Source: Hydractinia symbiolongicarpus | Taxonomy: Eukaryota; Cnidaria; Hydrozoa; Anthoathecata; Hydractiniidae | Assembly (NCBI RefSeq): GCF_029227915.1 | Contig: NC_079887.1 | Coordinates: 7,998,001-8,062,000 of the forward strand | DNA: 64,000 nucleotides | Direction: 5' to 3' | In this document: piece after piece, positions 1 through 23,395 of the stretch | Numbering within the stretch: the first letter of the stretch is position 1 | Layout of the letters: each line of letters opens with the position of its first letter | Notes under the pieces: generated by a model | The model's database searches: none | What the model saw: only the letters and a program-made list of their open reading frames with translations | Told to the model about the DNA's origin: nothing | Position numbers and translations under genes: made by a program

Positions 1-3000
1 AAAACACACACAAGAGACATTATAATTTCCTCCGGGTGATTACATTAATGTTGGTTGAAAAAAAACCGAATGATGAGAAGTCATATATATATGTTTTTAA
101 ATGGGTCTAGGACAATAAACTTATTTAATTTCCCTTGGCCTTGCATCAATCAAATTCTAAAAAAAATAAACACTTCTAAAATTATTTTGTCAGATTTGGA
201 AACTGTTGGTATGGTTGGAACTTTGCGTATAAAATTAGTAAAGTTGCCAAATTGTTTAGTTTTTTTCTTTTATACTTTTCCGAATTAGCCTTAATTATTT
301 ATAAGATGAAAAACAGTGCTTTCAATTCCATTGACTTGGCCATCCCTTAAAGGCACTGGAAGCTTCACTATATGAAAATGTTTTCTTTTTCTTTTAGATT
401 GTGTACAATGGGAGTGAGTGATGTAATCTTCTAATGCGTGTGGTGAAAAGAAGGCGAATCCGTTATTGTTTTTCTGCCCAAATTTGAAGCTATTTAATAA
501 ATCTTGATAAAGTTAAAAAACTGTTTTGATTTGTTTGTTTTTGTTTTAATTGTTTCCCGTGAGTTTTCGAAATTCGTTCCAGCAGATTCTGTGGCTTCTA
601 CTGCCGGTATTTTTACGTGAAAAAAATACTGTTTTGTTGTGAGGTCATTTACGTTAACGTTAGGACCAACTTCTGCGGGTAGTACAACTCGATGTATCAC
701 ATATCTTTCGGAATACTGCTAAAAGTGTAATTTTGTATTGCGCTCTTTACTTTTACCATTCTGTGGGAAAAGGCGGTACAAAATTTTAACACGCGTTATT
801 CGTTTTTGTTAGTTTCGCGTAATCTAATTTTCTCGCACATTTTGAAAAGAATATCCCACGCACATCAAATACTCGCGCAGTCTACAAAAAAACTGTTTTT
901 GAGCAACAAATTGTTCCGCAGAGCGTTTATTTTCCTACCTCGTCCCCAGGGTTCTTCTATGTGATATTCAATTTTGATGTATTTCGGAAGATGTTAGCGC
1001 CAATTAAACAAGAAGCGCTAGGGACAAAGTATTGGATAGTTTTTTGCTTGCAACTTGCGAAATGCTTCGCAACCTTTTTTTTAATTTCTAGTTGTACTGG
1101 TGTAGAGCGAACACTAAATTAATAATCAAAATATTTTTAACAAATTGGCACCGTGTTGTGACTAAATGGAGTGCGATACTAACACAAAAACAAAAAACAT
1201 GGCTGCTCTTTCAAAACAAATCACGGCAGACGCACAAAACAGAAAAATCTCTCTGATTGTTTTAGCTGCATTCTTTGTACCAAAAATGCAAATACTTTTT
1301 CACACTTATAGGATGTTATATAGGAACATATTCTGTGAATACGTGTTGAATATATATAAGAACTGAAACCAGACATTCAAAAAATAAACAAACGTGTGTT
1401 CTCTTACGATATATCATTTTATATTGACTAGATTTTTGAGTAGCCACATATGAATTAGTGAAATATATTTTAATTTACCATCAAAATGTATCCTAGCATG
1501 TAAGTTTTGTTCTGTGTGAGGAATTAGCTATCAAAATACTGCCCAGTCAAAATCTTATAGGTTTATATATATAAGCTCTTATAGATGAGTTTTAATGTTT
1601 ATGTTTTTACGGGATTCTTGTGCATACAAGGAAAAAATTAGAAAAATCGACAGGCAATAAAATGCAAACCTTAGGTGAAGAAAGTCAAATTATGTTTGAA
1701 AACTTTTGTACTGTGGCTACCTAGCATCTTTCCACTGATATATGATCTAAATCAAAACTAAAAGCAAGCTATTTATTCTAATTTCAAGATCAAAGGATGC
1801 CTCTATCTGAAAATAAAGTTCGGAATGGACTATTCCACGGCTTACCGCCTGCATTATTTTGCCTGTCAATCTGCGTAAGAGGTCTGGGGATTATAAACAA
1901 CACGTGTTACGATGAAAGTTGTCTATATAAACACATGCTATTCTAATTTGAAGATCAGTATAAATATACCATTCATGTTTCTCAAATGTTTTTAATTCTT
2001 AAGAATATGCTGTTATGTTGTTAAAAATTTCATCTCCCTAAGGCAGCGGACATAAAAATTGCTATCGAAATAGAACAAAATAAACTAGCAACAGATCATA
2101 TGGCAATAAAGGACTCTTCATTGGAAACATCAACCCAAAAAATATAGTTAACATGTGTGAAACCAATACAAGAGAAGGTTACAAAAAAATTGTTTCTAAC
2201 AGCCTATGAATTGGCGATAAATCTGACTTTAACAATGGCTCAATTTAAAATTTTATTTTGTACTAAAAAAAGCAGGAAAACAAACAACGAATAGTGTGAG
2301 TGCAGGGAAGAGTGACAGGTATCCTTTCTAGGCCTGATTTTTCAAAATAATATTTAATTTAACATCTGTACATTGTGTTAAGCTATACTGTAAAATAAAC
2401 ACTTCTTGTTTCTTCCATACAGTACCGCCTGAATGTAATGTTATATGAGCTTTCGGTAGCGTCAGAACTTTCGTTTTTATTATATATCCAATGTTAAATA
2501 CTTGATCTATTTTGCATGTCAAAAACAATAGAGTTCATGTCCCACATGTGAAATTTAACTATCGCATGAAATTTTCGTGTGGCTTATTGTTTTTTATAAT
2601 TATGGCAGCTGCTAACAGATTAACACAAAAAAATGTTTAAAAAGTTAATTACACGAAGGGTCGTGTCTCTATTGTTTTAGCACACAAACATCTTTTATTC
2701 ACACATGAATTTATTTGTAAAGTATTTCCGATTTTGTAAACGCTTATGCGAATGTTATTGTTCTGCACACGAAAGAAATGTTATTACTTTTGTCTATACA
2801 TGCAACGATTTATATTACGCTAGCTAAAATGTATAATCTTTCGATTAAAATTAGTGTACCATATTGGAAATGTAATATAAAAACAAGGCAGAATACGCTT
2901 GTCGTAACACCCTCCTTCGTTATGATTTTTAATTAACTTTAATGCTGCGAAAGACTTAAAATATTGGTAACTAAACTATCTTCTGTAAAAAAAAATTGCG

Positions 3001-3181
3001 CTTAGATTTATTTAGATTTTCTTATAAGATTGTGGAAAAAACATTTAAAGAACACTTGAAGCTTTTTTTACATTATTTTAAGTTGGAGGAGAATAACTTG
3101 CTGCATAAATATATTGTCAGGAAAAGGACGTTTAGATAAATTGAGTGTAAAAAATTTGTTTCACTTTTTATGTAATAAAGT
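1..3181. other. Intergenic, no gene supported
   Basis: AT-rich sequence upstream of LRRC43. Only short open frames are present, none with a recognisable domain or a consistent splice pattern. Around 1585-1700 there is a stretch that resembles 58795-58915, so at least part of it is a dispersed repeat. LRRC43 promoter and 5' UTR sequence should lie at the right end, but I see no distinctive element there. Confidence 0.6.
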
Positions 3182-6100
3182 ATGCAAGATGGAACAAAAA
3201 GTGTGTCTGATGTCTTTAATGGATTATTAAAGCAACTTGCACTAGATGAATTTCCATCTGGTAATGGAAACTGGGTTTGTATCTATATATTTTTTTCTGT
3301 TAGTCTTGTATAATGATAACCTATAACTATAAAGAAATGGAAAAGATTTGTAAAACATTCTGAGCCTCAAAAACCCTTAATAAGAACTCTCTAACCTTTT
3401 AATGAACAAGCTAGAGCAAAGTCTCTTTTTAGACCCCAAACCTCAAGTTATTTTTTATCCAGTTCCTTGATTTCTTGAATGTTGCCTATAAGAAAGCATG
3501 TATACGAGTAAAAATTAGGTATGTGAATAAAAAATAAATCTTTTTTTTTTAGAAAAATCACTTGAAATGGCGGTCAGACCTGTTAGAGCCACATAACTCA
3601 ACAAGTCAGTAAATAAATTTGTTTTCTTGTGTTTGTCTAATTTGTCTGTTAAATAATACACATTTTATGGACACAAAAATGATATCATATTTTCATTGTG
3701 TTAGAAATACTTTCATATAAAGGGCACCCTACACAAGATTTGCATAGAATAACGATCACATCTGTTAATTTTTGTGCAATCTTAAAGTTTTAAACTTTGA
3801 ATCTTGTTTGAAAATTCTTCAGAAAATGAATTCATTTGAAATTATACATCAGCAGAAGTTCTTTTTTCTAAATTATTTAACTAAATAAGCGTCAGAATTT
3901 AGGAAGAATGAAGAAACTGAGAGTATTGAGAATGTGAATATAATGTAATCGCTTAACAGTAAAACCTTTTTTAAACAAAAAAACACAAGTCCAAAGTATA
4001 ACTTTCCAAAGCATGGAATATACAGAGTGTAACTTTTCTTTAAATTTTATATCTTATTTTAAATCACCATATTCTTTTTACTTTTAGAAAATGCTGATCT
4101 TTTTTCAGTGGAAAGTCTGAAATATTTAGCTAATGAAATACCATTTCAAAAGGATACAGATTGGAGTGTGGATGCAGCAATATTGCAAGATAAAATGATA
4201 GAGAATGGAGAAGCAATGGCTTTGCAAAGTATTCACAGGTGTTTCAAGAGGCTTAGAATTATTGACAAACATGTGTGTAGTAATACTGTTATTTCAGTAT
4301 AAGGTATACAATAATTTCCCTATCAATGGGAGGGTAGAGACCACTGATGTACTAAATTGGTCTCGTTTTATAAGAAGTTTTAAAATATCCCAATGACATA
4401 AATAAAGCAATTGAGTTGATTTGTAAGGTGGTAAAATTGTTAATAATATCCCATGATGAGAGGTGGTGAGGCTTGCTAGTTTTTTTACAAACTGAGACAA
4501 GGAAAGTACAAATTCAGACATTTTTGGGTCATGTCATATATAATGTTTAAATAACTGATATAAACAAATAAACTGTTTTTAATATTCCTAATATTGCAGC
4601 TGGTAATATTTTGCGTCATGATAATAAAGACTTGTGAGAAGTTTGAATAGCAGATATGTCTGTGTTGGCTGTTGGATTTTTTAAAAAAGAAAAATTTTCG
4701 TTTCTGCCTCATGGTAACATTTCCTGTACTAATTAAGTTGCATCAAAAACCTCAAAATATACATTTACTCTAACATATTTACTCTAACTTATTTTTTCTT
4801 TTTTTCATGATTATTTAGGTTGCAACAGTTGATCAAGGGTTAAAAAAATTTACAAACTTGACTGAACTAATACTTACTGCAAATAATATAGAGACAGTTG
4901 ATTCAAGTTTACTACCGAGAAGTTTGAAGGTTGGCTTTGTTTGTTTGTTTTTTATTACATGCATTTTGTAATACACTCGTTTTTTCTCTTGATTGTAAAG
5001 TTTAGGTACTCTCAACTGTTAACTGTTTACTACCGAGGAGTTTGAAGGTTGGCTTTGTTTGTTTGTTTTTCATTACATGCATTTTGTAATACACTCGTTT
5101 TTTCTCTAAGCAACTTGATTATAAAGTTTAGGTACTCTCAACTGTTTTTTGTGAAGTATTAAAAGTTATAAATGATAAATTGCTAGAGCTTCTGCTAAAA
5201 AGATTTTACAGGTAAAAACCTAAGTCTGGCTTTTAAGAATTTTATTTTTTTTAAGCGTCTAGATCTAAACATGCAATGTGCTATTCATCTAGAGGCTAAT
5301 TTTATATTTAACAGAATAGGGATTTTTTTTTTTAAAAAAAAGGATTATTAGGGACAATTGCACAGTCACAGTCAGAATGTCTCTCTAAATTTTCTGCACT
5401 CATTTTTTGCAACCTTTTTTTCTACTTAATTTTATATGGAGAACTAAGATCATAAAAGTTAAGAAAGAAAAAAAAATAATTTGAGAAAAAGAATTAATTG
5501 GGAAAAAAATTAGCAAGAATTTAATTTTGCGAGCTCCGACGTTTGTTTCTGTTGCATTGATTCTATTTTGCGAATTTAAACAATATTTAACTTATGAAAA
5601 AAATTATTTAGATTTTAGAGCTCTGTGGCAACAGAATAGGAGATGTTAAAAGTCTGTGTTCGCAACCACCCAAACTGCAACATTTGGGACTAAGCTACAA
5701 TCAACTCCGATGCTTCTCAAATTTCACTCAGCGCGATTGCTGGTTTGTTAATTTAATTCGATTTACACACTGATAATTGTGATTCAGTTGAATTTAACAT
5801 AAAGTTTCCTTTGATTTAAGATTTAAGCTGAGAGACCATGGGAAGAGTAAAGAGTCTTGCATTTTGTCTTTTAAGGCCATGTTGCATCACTAGGAGCTTA
5901 AAACTAACGAAGCATTACTATATAAAAGGCCATCACGTTATAATAGTGCGATACTTTAAAAAAGAGTTGAACGACTTACGTTACTTAAATGCTAGAGTTT
6001 CTTTGACAAGTTAACATAAACAAAGGTTTGTCTAGAAAGTATTTCAACTATTTCAATGTGCTTATAATTTTGTCGTTTATTTTAGGTTCAGTTTGCTGTC

Positions 6101-9100
6101 TTTAGATTTATCTTTTAACTATCTCAGTGACGTTAAAAGCACAGTCGATGCATTAAAAAAGTTACCAAAGCTTAAAAGCTTGGTTCTGAAAGGAAATCCT
6201 TTATACGTACGACTTACTAGTATATATTTTTTAGATTTTCTTCTGGCTTTTACTTTTCCATTTATGTGGTGTTTTCGTACACGCAGTAATGTGTATATAC
6301 ATTAAGTGAAATTATTTAAGCACAGGAGATGGAGTGCTGAGACAAAAAGAAACACTTGAAATAATTTTTGGCATCTGGGACTAATAATGCTTGCCTGGTT
6401 TTGGCCCTAGTAAAACAGAATCTTAAAAAGTAAATTCATGAAATTGTGAATTTTACTGAAAACTATTTTTAAAGTAAAAATAAGTCATGATAGTTTTCTG
6501 AATTTCTTATTTTAGCCGATTAATTAAAGGTGTTTTGAAAAAAAAATTTGATCTAAAAAAACTAATTTTGGCTAAAAAACACAAGGCCAGCGAATCTATA
6601 GTAAAGTTCAATCAAACATCGCTTTTTCTAACACTTTATGTTATTTTTACTTTTTAGTTTTTTATTGGTCATCGAGGCTATGTTATTGACTCGATTAAAT
6701 CTCTTACTTTTCTGGACGAAGTAAGAATTTCAGAAGATGAAAGGCATCATTTTAAGGGGCTAACCAACTTGAAAGGTAAAAACTATATAAAAAATTGAAA
6801 GTAAAAATGTGTTGCGATGTTTTTTGTACAAGCAAAATTAAATTTGATTTTTTTCTTCGTGAATTAAGAGAAATGTGTTCTGTTTAGATCTATGCTTGGA
6901 CGATATGTGTATCACTGTTAAGATTGATGGGTTGAAGGGATTATCCAGACCGGATGAGATGGAGGTTAGAATTCGATTTTGATACACCTTTAATACGTCA
7001 TTCCCCTTGTTTTCATATAACTTGATAAACAATAAATGGCAGGCAATACATTGGAAATCTTACTACAAAATATATTCCTTGTTACTTTCTTTTGTTTAGA
7101 ATTCAGGTGATGACTTTCCAAAGTATTTCACAAAATATCGGGTTGAATTGGATTTCATCTCTGGGTGCGAAGTTCAAGATCAAAACGTTCTAACCCAAGA
7201 AAAGACAGGTATACTTTCTACAAGATTGCTATTTTATTCAACAAGCATATTGTACTTATGCCAATTTCGATCCCCAAATTTGCTGAACGTTAAGATGTCA
7301 ATTGCAGGCCAAAAATTTGGAAAGTCTAACCAACGTAGAGTATTTCTATGTTTCATTTTTGAGCTTGATTGCATATAGTTGCACTTTATTTCTAACCCTT
7401 GAGTCACGTGGAAAAATTAGACCAATCACATGGCATTTTGGGTTTTAAAAAAAAATATATATACGTGTTTCTTTTATACAAACTGTGCAATTATATCTTC
7501 GCGGGAATTAACACTCCATCAGGATTTCAGCTTTGTTTTATTCTTAGAATTTTAACCAAAATGATTTATTATACATTTTAAGATTTATATAAACTCACAT
7601 GAAAGATGTTTCAAGTGTCTCTGTGTGTTGATCTTTGTACTTACGCTTCAGTTTTTATTGCAGAGCAAGATATCGTGGTAACGAGTGAAGATGATTCTTT
7701 AGAGTGTGTTACCAAAGGTTGTGTACTTAGAATGTTGTTTAATACATTTTATATTTCTATAAATTTTGTACTTTTATCGGACTTTATTTGAAAAATTCGA
7801 TATAAATACACTGTCCTGATCGGTAGGGGCCTCAAATTTTACATAGTGGCTTATTGTGGAATGGTTTTATAATCCACGTTATAATTTTAAACCATTTAAA
7901 AAATAAGCCCATAAAGAGCAGGCGAAAGACAGGACTTTTCGACAGTGATTTAGGTATAGCATTTGTCAGATAAATTATACATTTATTTGGATGTAAACGT
8001 ATTCAACGTATTTTGTTCCTCCATCGTGAAATTTAAATAATAACAGTAATCTATAGATAATATATTCTCACTTTAGACGCAGGTGATGCAAGTGGAAAAG
8101 ATGTCAGTAAAATCCAAACAACAGAAGAAGTCTGGTGTGAAGAGGAAGGTGTTTCTTCTTTGACATGCAACAAAGTAATCGTTTCAAGAAACACTACCAT
8201 GTTTAATGAATATATTAAACGGAATATCAAGCTTAATCTGATCGAGAGCAGAATATTGATAAGTAATGAGCAAAAACCATGCAACATTGACGAAATAGAA
8301 AAACTGTGTAATGGTAGGTTTTATATGGAACTAGTGTATCATTGAAGAGTACTGTTTCTTTTGCTGCCCGAACGAATTATCCGGACGGAAAAATTGAGAA
8401 AACGTTCGAATAATTTATAGCAACGATTCCCGGGATATTTATATAAATTTCTCTTAGCAGCTAGAGAATGGAGATATTTTTTATTTTGAGTAGTTTCGAG
8501 GGCTCTATTACTTGATATCAGCTCGTAATGCAAAATGCTACCACAGTAGCAATAGCTGTGTCTGCACGGTTTTCCAGCCGTGGTACAAACACACAAAAAT
8601 ACGATTAATAAGGAGAGACCTGTGGCTAGAATAGAATATTGGTGGAAGCAATTCAAAAATAATTTTCTAATTATTGCATGGATTTTCTCATGCATACAAA
8701 TTTCATGCAAGAAATAAAAATTTTATATTTGAATATTATTCATTTCATGTTAACATGTTTTAGACCCTTCTGGCATTTCAAAAGAAAAATCGAACAAATC
8801 AGCTGGTAGAAGACCTTCGAGAGCATCTGCGATGAAGGTTAGTCGACATTATATTGTATGGATTACGCCATTCTCAACTAAGCACTTGGCCACGCCATGC
8901 TTCATCGCTGTATTGTAAGAAACAGAACCTAACATGCTGACCTCTCTTTTGACTCTCGCAAAAAAATGCGGATTCCGGAACATGTTTAGTAGCTGATTTA
9001 CAGGAAGCTGAGGTTTCCCTTTAATAGTCAATCAAACATTTTGAGGGATGTCAAATATGCATATTTCCTGTCTCCTTGTTCACTTTTTTAAAAAACAACT

Positions 9101-10716
9101 ATATTAAACCTCATATATCAGGGAAAAGATGGAAAGAGTGAGAAACCAAAGAAGAAAATCAACAAACAGGATGCCACACAGTTGTTTGAATGGTCGCGCA
9201 CAACAAGAGTAATTGCTTCGTGTGAGGTTAACACCCAGATGTTTCTACAAGGTGGATGCTGTTTGTTTGTTTGTTTATTTATTTGTGTTTGTTTGTTTAT
9301 TTATTTATTTGTGTTTGTTTGTCTGTTTGTTTATTTGTCTGTTGTTTCGCTTGTTTAGTATCTTCTTAAATATTTTTCTTAAGTTAAATAAAACAAACTT
9401 GTGTAGACTGCACCAAAGGTTAATTTCAAATACAGCACTCTTTGCTGCACCTTCCAGTGTTTGGGTGTGGCGCTTAGTATAGGCTCAGGCTTTATTATAC
9501 TAAAGATGGCAGTTTTTAGTAATTGTGATAGGTTGTTATAAAGGATATTCGCTGCAACGCTTTGGAAGTTGATTTGACTTCAAACGCTCAAAAAATACGG
9601 GCGCCGTTGCCAGAAATTTGTACTATAAGGGCAGAAACTTTTGCGTTTTGGCCCTTTTTTGCCAAAGCTGTTACCTTTACAGAATTCAGAACAGCAAAAC
9701 GTAAACGTTTTTCACGCGAGTAAATTGTTTTTTGCAACCAAATTTAACCCCCCTTTCTAAAATTCGTTGTTATCAACAAATAAATGACACATGGATGGAT
9801 ATTATAATATCAAGTTTTTGCTCATTCGCAAAACTTTTTTTACACAAAAATAACCTTTTTCTTCGATTCGCGAACTTTGTTCCAAAAACCGTGAAACGCG
9901 TAAGTTTATTCCATAAATTGCGCGTTCTTTTGATACGCAAAAGTTTCGGCCCTTAAAGTAATGCGCATGTCCAGATGAACGTTGGGAGTTGCAGCTAACG
10001 TTTACAGTGGAACCATCTCAATGTCTTACTACATCTGCATTATAATAGGACAAGTTATTGACGAAGACTTCCTGATGAATGTAACACCACCTCCATCGGT
10101 ACCTGTATGTACAGACAGTTATGTGAAGAAAACTGAATCAAAGAAAAAATCTGGAAAAGGTGAGTCAACAATTCCTTTGTTTTGGCTTATTTGTTTGTCC
10201 ACACAGCCGTTCAGTAGTATAGTTTCTTTTGCAGTGTAATGTTTTTGTTTGATTTCACAGATGTTTTCAGGAACTGAATTTCGAAGAAACTTTTAGGATT
10301 TTTTCCAACTTTTGCTGAAACAGCATAAAAAATCTTTTTTTATTGCACACCAATTAGTACGCGCGAATTTCAATATAAATTATCTGGCGTGCTGGAAGAA
10401 ACAAAATTCACCTCGCTGTTTGAACTGGCTTACCATAAGTAAAGATAGATCTAAAACTTAAAATCGTCTTTTCGTTTACATGAAGTGGATTTTTATATTT
10501 CTTATAGACGCAAGACGAGGATCTGTCCGCTCCGTCGCCTCTCTAAAACCTCCGAAAATTAAACCCATTAAAACGATTCACGAAATTTCTGACGTCAACA
10601 CAGAACAGGGTGAACAAACTCCGCTGACTGTGCATTTTTACATGGAGCTGATTCAATGGAAGTCTACCCAAGATGGTGCAGCTTGGTCGCAAAAATGTCC
10701 TAGCGGTTTTTCATAA
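3182..10716 (+). CDS. LRRC43: Leucine-rich repeat-containing protein 43 (LRRC43), about 15 exons
   Basis: Coding exons read as 3182-3274, 3553-3604, 4088-4272, 4819-4929, 5612-5742, 6086-6206, 6658-6775, 6888-6964, 7100-7208, 7664-7717, 8077-8313, 8764-8837, 9122-9221, about 9995-10159, and 10508-10716. Phases are consistent, giving about 611 residues; the human protein is of similar size (about 650). The start has an in-frame TAA two codons upstream (3176-3178). LRR units are visible: FTNLTELILTANNI (exon 4), ILELCGNRIGDV (exon 5), LLSLDLSFNYLS and LKSLVLKGNPL (exon 6), then IGHRGYVIDSIKSLTFLDEV in the family-specific segment (exon 7). The C-terminal half is charged and lysine-rich. LRRC43 has no established enzymatic activity; an axonemal role is only inferred. 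The exon 13/14 junction is the weak point: exon 13 could instead end at 9208, exon 14 could start elsewhere, and an exon may be missing between them. Confidence 0.85.
4907..5144. repeat. Tandem duplication across the LRRC43 exon 4 donor
   Basis: Two adjacent copies of about 118 bp (4907-5024 and 5025-5144). Each carries the last 23 nt of exon 4, the donor site and about 95 bp of intron. They differ by a few substitutions and a roughly 10-bp indel near the end. The second copy therefore supplies a second, near-identical donor at 5047. Confidence 0.85.
9261..9345 (+). repeat. Degenerate (TTTG)n/(TTTA)n microsatellite
   Basis: A run of TTTG interrupted by TTTA and GTG units, in LRRC43 intron 13. 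It opens a spurious leucine/phenylalanine-rich frame that is not a gene. Confidence 0.8.
9621..9960. mobile_element. MITE with about 25-bp terminal inverted repeats and TA target duplication
   Basis: The left end, CTATAAGGGCAGAAACTT at 9623, and the inverted right end, CTTTAAGGGCCGAAACTT ending at 9958, match except at two positions and continue with TTTGCG. TA flanks both ends (9621-9622 and 9959-9960), as in Tc1/mariner-type elements. The interior of about 336 bp has no coding capacity and holds several TTCGCAAAA/TTCGCGAA motifs. It sits in LRRC43 intron 13 and may confuse exon prediction there. Confidence 0.75.
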
Positions 10717-11748
10717 ATAATGGGTGATGCGTCCTTCACTTGTAAATATTTTAATTTATTAAGTTTTAATAAAGTTGTCTAACATTATATATAGATGTAA
10801 TGTCATAAGATATATTCGATTCAAAGGTAATTTTAAGCCCCTCTTTCCACGTAATAACCAAACGATTAGATGGTTTTACTATTCTGCACTACTACGTAGA
10901 TTCGTGATATTCTTAGGTTCTTACCTTTATGCTCCGAGCTCGTAGGAAACCAAAATTATTTATGTCTGAATTTTATTTCGTTTTTTTCACACAAATAAAA
11001 TTACGAAGATAAAAAACACATGTAAACCTGAAGCGAGTTAAGTGCGCATGCGCTGTAACATGGTCGGCGGAGAGATGGTTATGGCCCAAAATTTTACTTT
11101 ACTTCGGATGAAGTAAAGCATTATGTAAACACGACATTTTAACTTAAGTTTAAGATTTCACTTTGCCTCAGGTGAGGTGGACGTTGTGTGACTAACGTTG
11201 CATACGTCGGGTGCACGTGAAATATACTTCAGCACGCATACTAAGCTTTCGCCTTTAAGCCTCCAAACATTTGCTATAATACTTCTATCAAAAACGTTTC
11301 AGTGACCCAATTCGCGAAAACAAATCCCGTAAAATATTTCGTAAAAATAGGATTCGTAAAATAAGTATCGCAAAGATGGGAAGTCAAATCGACCTTTCCA
11401 GTAAACGTCGCAAAATATGAAATAAAATACGCAAAGTGGCTTCCTCATCTTACTTATTTGGTCAATGTACAATGAAAATATATAAAAACAATGTACATTT
11501 TTTTCTATTTTTATTTTTTTGTTTGCACAATCACTATTCAGATTTTATTTTATCATTTAACATAGTTCATTTATTCTTGCACCTCGTAGGTGTCCACTTT
11601 GTTCGCTACTCGATGTATGTTGATGAATTTTACGAAATAATGATAGTTATTCACAATACATTCATGATAGAATAATTACTAGGTCTTTCGAGTATTTCAT
11701 TTTCCGCCATCTTGCATCGCCCCTAGACTTAAGAACATTCAAACAGGT
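10717..11748. other. Convergent intergenic region LRRC43 / PHF12
   Basis: Holds the two 3' ends. On the minus strand AATAAA occurs at 11549-11544 and 11575-11570, 170-200 nt past the PHF12 stop. Around 11285-11430 lie several short motifs of the TTCGCGAAA / CGCAAAATA type, seen also in the 9621 MITE, so this is probably a decayed relative. No gene seen. Confidence 0.5.
10768..10773 (+). promoter_or_regulatory. Polyadenylation signal AATAAA of LRRC43
   Basis: Canonical hexamer 52 nt after the LRRC43 stop codon, the only good candidate close to the stop. Confidence 0.6.

Positions 11749-23395
<11,647 letters not shown>

Noticed and set aside
4088-4238. Earlier donor for LRRC43 exon 3 at 4239
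   Set aside because: It breaks the phase with exon 4; the donor at 4273 keeps the frame and joins RIIDKH to VATVDQG.
8339-8710. 123-codon minus-strand frame inside an LRRC43 intron
   Set aside because: No recognisable domain, no consistent splice partners, and it lies between two well-phased LRRC43 exons.
9213-9482. Leucine/phenylalanine-rich frame resembling membrane segments
   Set aside because: Translation of a (TTTG)n/(TTTA)n microsatellite.
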